Source: Erysipelotrichaceae bacterium (lineage in GTDB: Bacteria; Bacillota_I; Bacilli_A; Erysipelotrichales; Erysipelotrichaceae). From it: DNA of 64,000 bases. Below, piece by piece: positions 28,568-37,678 of this stretch (position 1 is its first letter; each line of letters opens with the position of its first letter). The notes under the pieces were generated by a model. That model searched no databases. It was given only the letters and a program-made list of their open reading frames with translations, and was not told the DNA's origin. Position numbers and translations under genes: made by a program. Where the stretch lies: NCBI GenBank assembly GCA_022772735.1, contig JALEZD010000019.1, positions 19,060-83,059 of the forward strand, written 5' to 3'.

Positions 28568-29716
28568 ATGAAAAAATTCATAGTTTTTTTAATGTCATTA
28601 TTTTTATTAGGGGGATGCTTTATGCTTAAAAAAGTTGAAGTTCCTAATTTTTATAATACAGAAATTAGGAGTATTTGGTTTAGTTATATTGATTATAGAG
28701 ATTATATGCAAAATCTAGATAAGAAAGAATTTACTAAGAAAGCAAAAGATATTGTTACAAATATATACAATTTAAAATTTAATACAATATATGTTCATGC
28801 AGTTTCTTTTACAGACGCATTTTATGAATCAAAAATATATCCTAAAACACAAATATTACCTAATGTTGAGTATGATCCATTAGAAATATTTATTAATGAA
28901 GCTCATAAGAAGGGAATAAGGGTGGAAGCTTGGATAAATCCGATGAGGTCTATTAAAACAGAAGAAGTAAATAATTTGAATGATGATTTTATAGTAAAAA
29001 AATGGATAAATGAAAATAAACCTTATATAAAAATGGTTAATGATAGATATTATTTAAATCCTGCATATAAAGAAGTAAAAGATTTAATTGTAAGTGTTGT
29101 TGATGAAATCACTTCAAACTATAAAGTTGATGGAATACATATGGATGATTATTTTTATCCAGAAAATGCAGATGAAAGTTTTGATAGTGAAGTTTTATGT
29201 ACTGGATGTGATGTTGCAGAATTTAGAAAAAACAATGTAAATGAAATGGTTTCTTTAATAAATCAAAGTGTAAAAAAGAAAAATCTCATTTTTGGTATTA
29301 GTCCTTCTGGTAATATGGAATACTCAATAAATACAATATATGGTGATTTTAATATGTGGGTGGATACAGGAATAGTTGATTATTTGATTCCACAAATATA
29401 TTGGGGATATGACCATCCAACAAAACCATATTTAAAAACTCTTGAAGAATGGAAAAATGTTGTATTAGATAGCGATGTAAAACTTATTGTAGGACTTGCT
29501 GGATATAAAATTGGAGTTGAAGATAGTTATGCTGGTGATGGAAAAGATGAATGGATTAATAATAGTGATATTTTATCAAAACAATATATGGATGCAGTTA
29601 ACATGAGCTGTCATGGAGTTTCAATTTTTGCATATAATTCATTATTTTTTCCAAAAGAAGAATTAAAGTCACACGTTGAAAATGAAATAAATAGTTTAAA
29701 AACGAATTTGAAATAA
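28568..29716 (+). CDS. Family 10-type glycosyl hydrolase-like lipoprotein (GHL10/DUF187)
   Basis: The 382-residue product has a lipoprotein signal (MKKFIVFLMSLFLLGGC, Cys at 17) and a TIM-barrel-like domain with hallmarks of the glycosyl-hydrolase-like 10 group: EIRSIWFSYIDY, KFNTIYVHAVSF, GIRVEAWINPMRS, LNPAYKEVKDLIV, VDGIHMDDYFYP and DYLIPQIYWGYDHP. Relatives act on cell-surface polysaccharide or peptidoglycan; the substrate is unknown. It should be anchored outside the membrane. Confidence 0.85.
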   Translation: MKKFIVFLMSLFLLGGCFMLKKVEVPNFYNTEIRSIWFSYIDYRDYMQNLDKKEFTKKAKDIVTNIYNLKFNTIYVHAVSFTDAFYESKIYPKTQILPNVEYDPLEIFINEAHKKGIRVEAWINPMRSIKTEEVNNLNDDFIVKKWINENKPYIKMVNDRYYLNPAYKEVKDLIVSVVDEITSNYKVDGIHMDDYFYPENADESFDSEVLCTGCDVAEFRKNNVNEMVSLINQSVKKKNLIFGISPSGNMEYSINTIYGDFNMWVDTGIVDYLIPQIYWGYDHPTKPYLKTLEEWKNVVLDSDVKLIVGLAGYKIGVEDSYAGDGKDEWINNSDILSKQYMDAVNMSCHGVSIFAYNSLFFPKEELKSHVENEINSLKTNLK

Positions 29717-29739
29717 AATCTAGTTATCTAGATTTTTTT
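29715..29739 (+). terminator. Terminator after the GHL10 gene
   Basis: AAAATCTAG (29715-29723) pairs with CTAGATTTT (29728-29736) around TTAT, then more T. Confidence 0.8.
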
Positions 29740-29780
29740 ATTTAAATTAATATATAATAAAGCAATTAAGGGGTGTTTAT

Positions 29781-31136
29781 ATGGAAAGAGAAAAATTAGC
29801 TTCCAGATTGGGATTTATTTTACTTAGTGCAGGTTGTGCAATTGGTATTGGGAATGTTTGGAAGTTTCCATATGTTGTTGGACAATATGGTGGGGGAGCT
29901 TTTGTTTTATTTTATTTGTTGTTTTTATTAATTTTTGGTGTCCCAATTTTAACAATGGAGTTTTCAATGGGTAGAGCAGCACAAAAAAGCCCTGTTAAAC
30001 TTTATCAGGTTTTACAAAAACCAAATCATAAATGGCACATACATGGATATGTTTGTATGTTTGCGAATTATTTGTTAATGATGTTTTATACTGTTGTTAC
30101 TGGGTGGATGCTTTATTATTTATATGCATCAATTACAGGGTTATATATAGGATTAGATAGCAATCAAACAGTAAGTTTTTTTACAAATATGCTTTTAGAT
30201 TATAAAGCGATGCTAATATGTACAATTACTGTTATTATCAGTGGTTTTTTGATTATTTCAGTTGGACTTGTAAAAGGTTTAGAAAAAGTAACAAAAGTAA
30301 TGATGGTTTTACTTATAGTATTAATGTTAACTCTTGCAATAAATAGTATATTTTTAAAAGGTGGTATGGAAGGTTTAATATTTTATTTAAAACCTGATTT
30401 TAATAAAGTTAAAGAAATTGGGATTTTAAATGTAATCATTAGAGCAATGACTCAATCTTTTTTTACACTTAGTTTGGGTATTGGAGCAATGGCAATATTT
30501 GGAAGCTATATTGATAAAAAACATTCACTATTAAATGAGTCAGTTAATGTTGCAGTTTTAGATACATTTGTTGCGCTTTGTTCTGGACTAATTATATTTC
30601 CTGCTTGTTTTGCATACAACATTAATGTTGATAGTGGACCTAGTTTGTTGTTTATCACATTACCTAATGTTTTTAATAATCTTGTTGCAGGAAGATTGTG
30701 GGGATCACTTTTTTTCTTGTTTATGCTTTTTGCAGCATATTCAACTGTTCTAGCAGTATTTGAAAATATTATTTCATGCTGTATGGATTTATTTAAAATA
30801 AGTAGAAAGAAAGCATGTTATATTAATATGATTTTATTGATTGTACTTTCTTTACCATGTGCATTAGGTTTTAATTTATTAAGCAATATTCAACCATTAG
30901 GTGTGGGAAGTACTATTTTAGATTTAGAAGATTATTTGGTGAGTAATATACTATTACCGCTTGGATCATTAATATTTTTAATTTTCTGTACTAGTAAATA
31001 TGGTTGGGGATACGATAATTTCACACAAGAAGCAAATACAGGAAAAGGAATGAAACTACAAAAGTGGATGAAATTTTATTTGAAGTATGTATTACCGATA
31101 CTTTTGATAGTTGTATTTATATTAGGATTAATATAA
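29781..31136 (+). CDS. Sodium-dependent transporter, NSS (SNF) family
   Basis: The 451-residue membrane protein starts with SRLGFILLSAGCAIGIGNVWKFPYVVG, the signature of helix 1 in bacterial neurotransmitter:sodium symporters (LeuT/MhsT type), including the GNVWKFPY sodium and substrate site. About 11-12 segments follow. These carriers import amino acids or related amines with Na+. The substrate cannot be told from sequence. GGGG at about 29770-29773 precedes the start. Confidence 0.92.
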   Translation: MEREKLASRLGFILLSAGCAIGIGNVWKFPYVVGQYGGGAFVLFYLLFLLIFGVPILTMEFSMGRAAQKSPVKLYQVLQKPNHKWHIHGYVCMFANYLLMMFYTVVTGWMLYYLYASITGLYIGLDSNQTVSFFTNMLLDYKAMLICTITVIISGFLIISVGLVKGLEKVTKVMMVLLIVLMLTLAINSIFLKGGMEGLIFYLKPDFNKVKEIGILNVIIRAMTQSFFTLSLGIGAMAIFGSYIDKKHSLLNESVNVAVLDTFVALCSGLIIFPACFAYNINVDSGPSLLFITLPNVFNNLVAGRLWGSLFFLFMLFAAYSTVLAVFENIISCCMDLFKISRKKACYINMILLIVLSLPCALGFNLLSNIQPLGVGSTILDLEDYLVSNILLPLGSLIFLIFCTSKYGWGYDNFTQEANTGKGMKLQKWMKFYLKYVLPILLIVVFILGLI

Positions 31137-31164
31137 CTTTTAATTTTTTAAAATTAGAGGTTAT
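31133..31164 (+). terminator. Hairpin after the NSS transporter gene
   Basis: ATAACTTTTAATTTT (31133-31147) pairs with AAAATTAGAGGTTAT (31150-31164), with two G-T pairs. It has no downstream T-run, so termination would be weak. It begins within the last codon of the transporter gene. Confidence 0.5.
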
Positions 31165-31169
31165 TCCAT

Positions 31170-31207
31170 ATGTAAGCGTTTACTTTTTTTGCTGTTTGTT
31201 ATATAAT
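31170..31207 (+). promoter_or_regulatory. Promoter with overlapping cre-like (CcpA/LacI-family) operator
   Basis: TTTACT (31179-31184) and TATAAT (31202-31207) are 17 bases apart. The -35 lies inside ATGTAAGCGTTTACTT (31170-31185), which fits the cre consensus WTGNNARCGNWWWCAW at all but one fixed position and contains the dyad GTAAGCGTTTAC. Binding of CcpA or another LacI-family repressor would block the -35. Confidence 0.7.
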
Positions 31208-31266
31208 GCTAGTAAGATAAGATTCAATACTTTAACATAGATAAAATATGCAAAGGAGGAAACGAT

Positions 31267-31680
31267 ATGAAAAAAATATGTTTGTATTTAGTCTTTATTA
31301 TTAGCTTTTTTATAATAAATGTTTTTGCTAAAGTTTCAATGTGGAAATTTACATCAAATACTTGGGCGAGAAGTGAGCATGGTGATGAACCTTGGGCTGA
31401 TAAATATTATGGGACAGTTTCTATTAATGGAAATGAACCATTTTGGAGCGAAGGAAAAAGGAAATTTGCAACAATGATAAAGCTAACTTATGATGTTCAG
31501 GGTACTATAACAGTTTTGGAGGCATATGCTGATGGCATAAATACAGTTGTAAAAGATGTCGTTGTTGAAGATAAATGGAATTTTAGTAATAAAAAATCTA
31601 CCGTTAAATGTAAAGTAGAAACAATCACATTACCCGGAAATGCTTTCCCATTTTCAATAAATAATAAACTGGATAAATAA
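31267..31680 (+). CDS. Small secreted protein of a bacteriocin-type locus
   Basis: The 137-residue product has a classical signal peptide, MKKICLYLVFIISFFIINVFA, with cleavage likely after VFA (about residue 21), leaving about 116 residues. The mature part has several Trp (MWKFTSNTW, EPWADKYYG, PFWSEGKRK) and a predicted beta-rich core. Size, position and partners recall the lactococcin-972 layout, but I see no convincing match to that family. AAAGGAGGAAACGAT precedes the ATG. Genes for a split permease and an ATPase follow without gaps. The product could be a secreted toxin or another substrate or sensor of that transporter. Confidence 0.6.
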   Translation: MKKICLYLVFIISFFIINVFAKVSMWKFTSNTWARSEHGDEPWADKYYGTVSINGNEPFWSEGKRKFATMIKLTYDVQGTITVLEAYADGINTVVKDVVVEDKWNFSNKKSTVKCKVETITLPGNAFPFSINNKLDK

Positions 31681-32643
31681 ATGCTTAAAAGCAATATTAG
31701 AATATTTTGTTTTTGTATAATATTTACAATACAATTAATAGTTTCAAACTTGTTTATTCATGCTAAATTAACTTTACCTAATGAAAATGGGTATTATGAT
31801 AAGTATTTTTTTGCTGATGATATACATTTATATAATCCCAATAATATAGAATTTGTTTCAAAGGAAAAACTTTTAAAATATGAAGATTTAATAGTTTTAG
31901 CTTCTTATAAAAATAATGATGATTTATCTATTTATGATGTAACTGGAAAGTTTTTAAACTATTTTAGTGTAATATGGGATGAGAATAGATACTTTAGCAA
32001 AAAGGATTATAAAAACAGTTTAAATGTTTACATCAATGTTGCTGAAACTTCTGATGGATGTAAATATGATTTGAATACAATAGTATGTCTTTTTGATTCT
32101 GAAGATTTACCATCAAAAACTAAAGTCCCTAAGATAAAAAATTTCTTTTATGAAACAAAAAATATAAATGACATTTATATATCTGGTAAATATAAAAAAG
32201 AAGCTGCAGATATACTTTTGAGTGATGGATTCGTGATAAAGGAAAATACTCATTTGAGTATTATTAAAACTATACTTAGCTTACTAAGTGGTTTTAGAAA
32301 TGTTTTTTTGATAATAGTTTGTTTGATAAATAACTTTAGTATATTTTTAGTTTTAATCATAAATATAAAAAGTGAAGAAAACAAACAAAAAATTAGATTT
32401 TTACTTGGAGAGTCATATAAAATTTTTCTAAAAAACCATATATTAACCTTTACTTTTAACATATCGTTATTTTTAAGTATCATTTGTTTATTAGTGTTAT
32501 TTTTAAAAAATAGTACTAATATTATTTATTTGGATTATAAAAATATATTTAATATTTATTTATTTTATATGTTATTTATATCAACAAGCAATTTCATTTT
32601 TAAGACTATATCTTACAGAAAGATAGAGAGTGATATAGGATGA
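31681..32643 (+). CDS. FtsX-like permease half 1 (bacteriocin-associated, DUF1430-like)
   Basis: The 320-residue protein has an N-terminal membrane anchor (about residues 5-27), an extracellular domain of about 165 residues, and three C-terminal membrane segments (about 205-230, 252-275, 285-305). This anchor-ectodomain-three-helix plan is that of MacB/FtsX-type permeases. The segment KIRFLLGESYKIFLKN between helices matches the position of VMKIEGYSSLKIYW in the fused protein at 57,458. It starts one base after the preceding stop. Together with the next gene it corresponds to a two-repeat permease cut in half. Confidence 0.7.
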   Translation: MLKSNIRIFCFCIIFTIQLIVSNLFIHAKLTLPNENGYYDKYFFADDIHLYNPNNIEFVSKEKLLKYEDLIVLASYKNNDDLSIYDVTGKFLNYFSVIWDENRYFSKKDYKNSLNVYINVAETSDGCKYDLNTIVCLFDSEDLPSKTKVPKIKNFFYETKNINDIYISGKYKKEAADILLSDGFVIKENTHLSIIKTILSLLSGFRNVFLIIVCLINNFSIFLVLIINIKSEENKQKIRFLLGESYKIFLKNHILTFTFNISLFLSIICLLVLFLKNSTNIIYLDYKNIFNIYLFYMLFISTSNFIFKTISYRKIESDIG

Positions 32644-33545
32644 AATATTTGTTATTTTTAAAAAAAGATATATTTAAAGATAAAATGTTGTATATATTGC
32701 TTTGTTCAATATTCTTTTTTACAACGATAATTTATCTTGCGACTTATTATTCACTTGCTGCAGACATAAATAATAGAAATGAGATTTTAACATATTTTAC
32801 AACAGCAGATGATATAAATGAAACAGACAGAAAAGAACTCTTAAATTTATTCAACAAGCCTTTAAGAAATAGTTTTATAAAAAATATTGATAAATGTGAA
32901 CTTAAATTAATTGGTGATTACAGCTTAACTAACAAAGATTATAATGATTTAGAAAATAAAGAGAAAATAATTAAATTATTAAATGAAGCACGAAAGAATT
33001 CTAAATTTGAAGAAAGTTATATAAATTTTAGTGACTGTAAAACTTTTAAATTGATAAGTATAGATGAAAAAAATATTAATAATATAAATAAAATAGAGTT
33101 TAAAATTATTCTTAATAATATAAAAATAGAAAAAAATGATAAATTGGAAAACTATAATAAATTTGATTATGTACATATAAATTTAATAGAAAATGATTCA
33201 AAAATATCTTTTACTAATTTTAGTTTACTTATATTAATGTTTTTAAACTTTATATACAATTTACTAATATTAAAAATAATTTTTAAATATCTCGTAGTAA
33301 AAAAATTAGATGAATACAAAATATATATATTGTATGGAGAAACATTTAAAAATATATGTATTAGAAATTTATTGTATATAATGAGTTGTTTTGTTTTGGT
33401 GAATATATTGAGTTACAAATTTTATCAAAAAAATATACTATTATCTAATTTAATATTAGTAATACAATGTATGAGTGTATATTTTATTATGATTAAAGAG
33501 CTAGCTAAATATTATAACGTCCTAAAAGGAGATAGGTATGATTGA
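32640..33545 (+). CDS. FtsX-like permease half 2
   Basis: The 301-residue protein repeats the architecture of its neighbour: anchor (about residues 13-33), ectodomain, three membrane segments (about 190-215, 235-255, 265-285) with YILYGETFKNICIRN between the first two. It overlaps half 1 by four bases (ATGA) in a different frame and overlaps the ATPase gene by eight bases, so the three proteins are translationally coupled. Heterodimerisation of the two halves is inference. Confidence 0.7.
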   Translation: MKYLLFLKKDIFKDKMLYILLCSIFFFTTIIYLATYYSLAADINNRNEILTYFTTADDINETDRKELLNLFNKPLRNSFIKNIDKCELKLIGDYSLTNKDYNDLENKEKIIKLLNEARKNSKFEESYINFSDCKTFKLISIDEKNINNINKIEFKIILNNIKIEKNDKLENYNKFDYVHINLIENDSKISFTNFSLLILMFLNFIYNLLILKIIFKYLVVKKLDEYKIYILYGETFKNICIRNLLYIMSCFVLVNILSYKFYQKNILLSNLILVIQCMSVYFIMIKELAKYYNVLKGDRYD

Positions 33546-34215
33546 ATTATGTAATGTTGAAAGAATATTTGAAAAATCAAAGCCATCAATAATTGCACTA
33601 AAAAATATAAATTTAAAAATAAATAAAGGAGAAAAAGTAATTATTATAGGGGATAGTGGTGCTGGTAAAAGTACTTTATTAAAAATAATAGGACTAGCAG
33701 ATTTAAACTATAAAGGAATATATAATTTTAATGGTGAAAATATTAAAGTATTAAAAAATGATAAATTATCACGATATAGAAATAAAGTTATCGTTTCTAC
33801 ATATCAAGATTTTTTATTAATAGAAGATGAAACTGTTTTTGAAAATTTAGAAATACCATTACTTTATGCAGATGTAAAAAATCATAAAGAACTGGTAAAA
33901 AATATAAGTGATTTTTTTGAGATTGAACATCTACTTTATAGGAGGGTTGATGAATTATCTAGAGGTGAAAAACAAAGAGTTGCGATTGTTAGATCTTTAA
34001 TTAATAACCCAGAAATTATAATTTTAGATGAACCTACAAGCTCGTTAAATAATGAAATTTCTAAAAAGTTTATCAATAAGATTTATGAATATGTCAATAA
34101 GAACAATAAAACATTAATTGTCAGTACTCACAATCTAGAACGAGTTGCAAGAGGGGAATATAGATTGATAAGAATAGATAATGGTGAAATAACCCAAGAC
34201 TTTAATATTATTTAA
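33538..34215 (+). CDS. ABC transporter ATP-binding protein, LolD/MacB type
   Basis: The 225-residue ATPase has Walker A GDSGAGKST (about residues 39-47), the Q-loop in STYQDF, signature LSRGEKQR (about 140-147), Walker B IIILDEPTSSLNN and the switch His in VSTHN. The signature has Arg and Glu where LSGGQ is standard. Size and motifs are those of small ATPases serving FtsX-like permeases. GGAG at 33,529-33,532 precedes the ATG. It probably energises the two-part permease to export or resist the upstream secreted protein. Confidence 0.85.
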   Translation: MIELCNVERIFEKSKPSIIALKNINLKINKGEKVIIIGDSGAGKSTLLKIIGLADLNYKGIYNFNGENIKVLKNDKLSRYRNKVIVSTYQDFLLIEDETVFENLEIPLLYADVKNHKELVKNISDFFEIEHLLYRRVDELSRGEKQRVAIVRSLINNPEIIILDEPTSSLNNEISKKFINKIYEYVNKNNKTLIVSTHNLERVARGEYRLIRIDNGEITQDFNII

Positions 34216-34225
34216 AGTCTTTTTT
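34196..34225 (+). terminator. Terminator of the split-permease locus
   Basis: AAGACTTTAA (34196-34205) pairs with TTAAAGTCTT (34212-34221), followed by T. It ends the four-gene unit that starts at 31,267. Confidence 0.85.
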
Positions 34226-34309
34226 GTTCAATATATTAAAAAATATGGCAAGATAATAAAAAATAAATAGATTGTGAATGTGATAATATTAGCATATATG
34301 GAGGGATAT

Positions 34310-36076
34310 ATGAGAAATTTATTTAAATTACTTGTAGTATTTACAATGTCACTAAGTTTAATGGCTTGTGGGAAAAAAGTTGTAAATGAAGGTTTAAAAG
34401 ATGGAACATTTACTGGAAGTGGAAAAGGTAATAATGGGCCAATTAGTGTTGAAGTTAGTGTAAAGGATAAAAAAATTGCAGGAATAACTTTAAAAGAACA
34501 TGCTGAAACAAAAGGTTTGGGAGATGTTGCAATGGATTCAATAATCAAATTGATTGTTGAAAATAACAGTACAAATTGTGACGTTGTATCAGGTGCTACA
34601 AATTCAAGTAATGGTTTAATTGAAGCAGTTAGAAATGGTTTAATTGAGGCTGGCGCAACAGAAGAATATTTTAAAAATGAAAAGAAAATTGAAACTGTAA
34701 AAACTGAATTAGAAGATGAATATACATTTGATGTAGTAATTGTTGGTGCTGGTGGAGCTGGTTTAAGTGCTGCCATAGAAGCTGCCAATGCAGGCGCAAG
34801 TGTTGTCGTATTAGAAAAAACTCCAGCTGCTGGAGGTAATACATTAATCTCTGGGGGAGGTATTAATGCTCCTCAAACAAAACAACAAATTGCTAAAAAT
34901 ATTGAAGATAGTGCTGATTTATTTTACTCTGACACTTTAAAAGGTGGGGATAATAAAGGTGATGAAGCTCTTGTAAGAACTCTTGCAGATAATGCAAATA
35001 GTGCTGCAGAATGGTTAGTAAATGATGTAAAAGTTGAATTTTTAAGTGATAGGGTTCAACAATTTGGTGGTCACAGTGTCGCAAGAGCCTTAATTCCTGT
35101 AGGAAATAAAGGTGTTGAATTAATAAACAAAATGCTTGCAGTAACAGATAAACTTGGTGTTCAAGTTATGTATGATACACAAGCAGAATCAATTGAAACA
35201 AAAGATAACAAAATTGTTGGTGTTAAAGCTAAAAACAATGGAAAAGAAATAATGTTTAATGCAAATAAAGGTGTAATTATTGCATCTGGTGGATTTGCAT
35301 CAAATGTTGAAATGAGAAAACAATATAACTCAAATTATGATGAAAGATTTATGTCAACTGCTACAAACAGCAGTACAGGTGATGGAATTATAATGGCTCA
35401 AAATGTTGGCGCAGATGTAGTTGGAATGGAATATATCCAGGTTTATCCAACATGTAATCCATTAACTGGAATAATATCTTATGTTGCTAATTCAAGATTT
35501 GATGGTGCATTATTATTTAATCAAGAAGGTAAACGTTTTGTTAATGAAATGGGAAGACGTGATGATATTTCAAATGCAATTTTAGATCAAAGTGGAAGTG
35601 TTGGTTATTTAGTATGGGGACAAGAAATTGAAACTGTAGGAAATATGACAAAAATGCATGAAGTTGAATTTGAAAACTTCAAAAAAGATGATTTAATTTA
35701 TGTTGCAGATACTCTTGAAGATGCTGCAAAACACTACAATTTAGATGTAGAAACATTTGTAAAAACAATCGAAGATTATAATAAATCAATTGAAGATGAA
35801 AAAGACGAAGAATTTAATAAAGGTGGTGCTTTAAGACCAATTAAAGAAGGACCATATTATATTCAAAAGGTTGTTCCAAGTGCTCACCATACAATGGGTG
35901 GATTAAAAATCAACACAATGGCTCAAGTTTTAGACACTAAAGGTAATGTAATTGAAGGATTATATGCCGCAGGTGAAGTAACTGGTGGAATCCATGGAAC
36001 AAACAGACTTGGTGGAAATGCAATTACTGATATAATCGTATTTGGTAGAATTGCTGGTCAAAATATTGTAAAGTAA
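34310..36076 (+). CDS. Exported FMN-binding/FAD flavoprotein reductase (fumarate/urocanate reductase-like), second copy
   Basis: The 588-residue lipoprotein (signal ending LSLMACGKK) has the same plan as the protein at 21,998: FMN-binding domain with flavinylation motif SGATNSS (about residues 93-99), FAD motif VVIVGAGGAGLSAAIEA, LEKTPAAGGNTLISGGG, HHTMGGL and GLYAAGEVTGGIHGTNRLGGNA. It lacks the extra 70-residue insertion of that protein. Electron acceptor unknown. The start is the ATG at 34,310 behind GGAGGG; the frame extends upstream but without a ribosome-binding site. A sensor kinase and AraC-type regulator follow directly, and probably control it. Confidence 0.88.
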   Translation: MRNLFKLLVVFTMSLSLMACGKKVVNEGLKDGTFTGSGKGNNGPISVEVSVKDKKIAGITLKEHAETKGLGDVAMDSIIKLIVENNSTNCDVVSGATNSSNGLIEAVRNGLIEAGATEEYFKNEKKIETVKTELEDEYTFDVVIVGAGGAGLSAAIEAANAGASVVVLEKTPAAGGNTLISGGGINAPQTKQQIAKNIEDSADLFYSDTLKGGDNKGDEALVRTLADNANSAAEWLVNDVKVEFLSDRVQQFGGHSVARALIPVGNKGVELINKMLAVTDKLGVQVMYDTQAESIETKDNKIVGVKAKNNGKEIMFNANKGVIIASGGFASNVEMRKQYNSNYDERFMSTATNSSTGDGIIMAQNVGADVVGMEYIQVYPTCNPLTGIISYVANSRFDGALLFNQEGKRFVNEMGRRDDISNAILDQSGSVGYLVWGQEIETVGNMTKMHEVEFENFKKDDLIYVADTLEDAAKHYNLDVETFVKTIEDYNKSIEDEKDEEFNKGGALRPIKEGPYYIQKVVPSAHHTMGGLKINTMAQVLDTKGNVIEGLYAAGEVTGGIHGTNRLGGNAITDIIVFGRIAGQNIVK

Positions 36077-36100
36077 AAGGTAGTTATTAAACTACCTTTT
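36076..36100 (+). terminator. Hairpin between the reductase and the histidine kinase gene
   Basis: AAAGGTAGTT (36076-36085) pairs with AACTACCTTT (36090-36099), then one more T. The hairpin starts at the last base of the reductase stop. With only a short T-run it may end most, but not all, transcripts before the kinase gene 7 bases downstream. Confidence 0.65.
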
Positions 36101-36106
36101 GTGTAT

Positions 36107-37678
36107 ATGAAGAAAATAGAAAATGTAATTTTAAAACCTATCTTTTTTGTTTTGATGACAATAATATTTATTATTGTTGGTTTTTCATATTTCATTTTTA
36201 ATGGAATTGTTAGTAGTAAGTTCAATAACTTGATTAATACAGTTTTAATATCAAAACAAAACGAGATTGAACAATTTTTAATTAATAAAATTGATGAAAT
36301 TGATAGACTCTCATATTTATATGATAGCAAGTTAAATTTAGAAGAAAATTTATATAATTTAAAAAAGATAAATGATGTTACAAAAGAATATGAATCACTA
36401 GGTATTTCAGATAGTGATGGGAATATTAAACTTACAACAGGAGTTAGTTTTAATATTTCTAATAGGGAATATTTTAAAAATTTTAAAGATAATAATCTTG
36501 ATTTTGTAATGTCTAATGTTATTGTTTCAAAAGAAAATGATGAAAAAATTGTTATTTTTTTAAAAAGGCTAGAGGAAAATAAAATTTTAAGTGCTGCAAT
36601 AAATATTAATTATATTAATGAGGTAATATCTTTAACGGATGAATTTAAATTTCCAATAAAAATTGATGATAAAAATAATAATGAAGTAATGAAAAGTGGT
36701 GATATTTCAGGAATAAATAATGTTTATGAATCAAAAATACATAAAAGTCCTGATTGGGTTTTAAAAATATATGTACCGATAACTTATTTTAAAATGACAC
36801 AATACATCATTAATTTTAGTTTGGTTTTAATCGCAATATTATCTTACTTTATAACAAGAAGTATAATAAGAAAACAGATAAAGAAAAGTATTACTCCAAT
36901 AAATGAGCTTTCTTTAAAAATGTCTACAATAAAAAATGATTTTAATGAAATAAACATCGAATCAGATGTGTATGAAATTATTAACTTAAAAGATAGCTAT
37001 AATAAAATGATAAATAGAATAAATAAACTTATTGAAGATATTGAAAGAAGTGAAAAAGAAAAAAAAGATAGTGATTATCAAGCATTGCTTGAACAAATTA
37101 AACCACATTTTTTATATAACACACTTGAAACAATTCAATCTATGGCAATTGATTATGATGATGATAAACTGGAAAAGGCTATAAGTTTATTAGGTAGATA
37201 TTTTAGATTGAGTCTAAGTGGACATTCTAAATTTATTTCTATTAGTGATGAAATAAATTTATCTAAGTCTTATATTGAATTACAAAAGTTACGATATGGA
37301 GACAAATTAAATTTAATAGTCACAAACAATTTAGATAAAGAACACATGATTTTGAAATTTACTATTCAACCTTTACTTGAAAATGCAATTTATCATGGAA
37401 TAAAACAGTTGGATTATAAAAGCGATATTGAATTAATTATTGAAGAAGATATTGATAATATAATTATTAAAGTTGTTAATGATACAAATTATGATAATGA
37501 AAAAATATTAAGCGCAAAAAACAATTTAAATTATCATGATAAGTTAAAAGGAAATGGTCTATATAATGTCAATGAAAGATTGAAGTTGCATTTTAATAAG
37601 GAATGTATAGATATTTTCAAGGAAAATAATAAAGTAGTAGTTTTAGTGAAATTCCCCAAAATAAGAGGTAACATATGA
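36107..37678 (+). CDS. Sensor histidine kinase, LytS/YesM type
   Basis: The protein (about 523 residues) has an N-terminal membrane segment (about residues 10-35), an extracellular sensor domain of about 190 residues, a second membrane segment (about 230-250), a HAMP-like linker, and a His_kinase domain with EQIKPHFLYNTLE carrying the phospho-accepting His, followed by a HATPase_c region with LQPLLENAI-like IQPLLENAIYHGI and GNGLYNVNERL. The start is uncertain: ATG 36,107 or in-frame GTG 36,101, both right behind a hairpin and without a good ribosome-binding site. It overlaps the response regulator by four bases. Confidence 0.9.
   Translation: MKKIENVILKPIFFVLMTIIFIIVGFSYFIFNGIVSSKFNNLINTVLISKQNEIEQFLINKIDEIDRLSYLYDSKLNLEENLYNLKKINDVTKEYESLGISDSDGNIKLTTGVSFNISNREYFKNFKDNNLDFVMSNVIVSKENDEKIVIFLKRLEENKILSAAININYINEVISLTDEFKFPIKIDDKNNNEVMKSGDISGINNVYESKIHKSPDWVLKIYVPITYFKMTQYIINFSLVLIAILSYFITRSIIRKQIKKSITPINELSLKMSTIKNDFNEINIESDVYEIINLKDSYNKMINRINKLIEDIERSEKEKKDSDYQALLEQIKPHFLYNTLETIQSMAIDYDDDKLEKAISLLGRYFRLSLSGHSKFISISDEINLSKSYIELQKLRYGDKLNLIVTNNLDKEHMILKFTIQPLLENAIYHGIKQLDYKSDIELIIEEDIDNIIIKVVNDTNYDNEKILSAKNNLNYHDKLKGNGLYNVNERLKLHFNKECIDIFKENNKVVVLVKFPKIRGNI

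Noticed and set aside
31681..33545. Split permease explained as a single gene broken by frameshift
   Set aside because: Each half has its own start and complete anchor-ectodomain-three-helix unit, and the ATGA junction is typical of coupled genes. A sequencing check would still be worthwhile because a single-base shift could join the frames.
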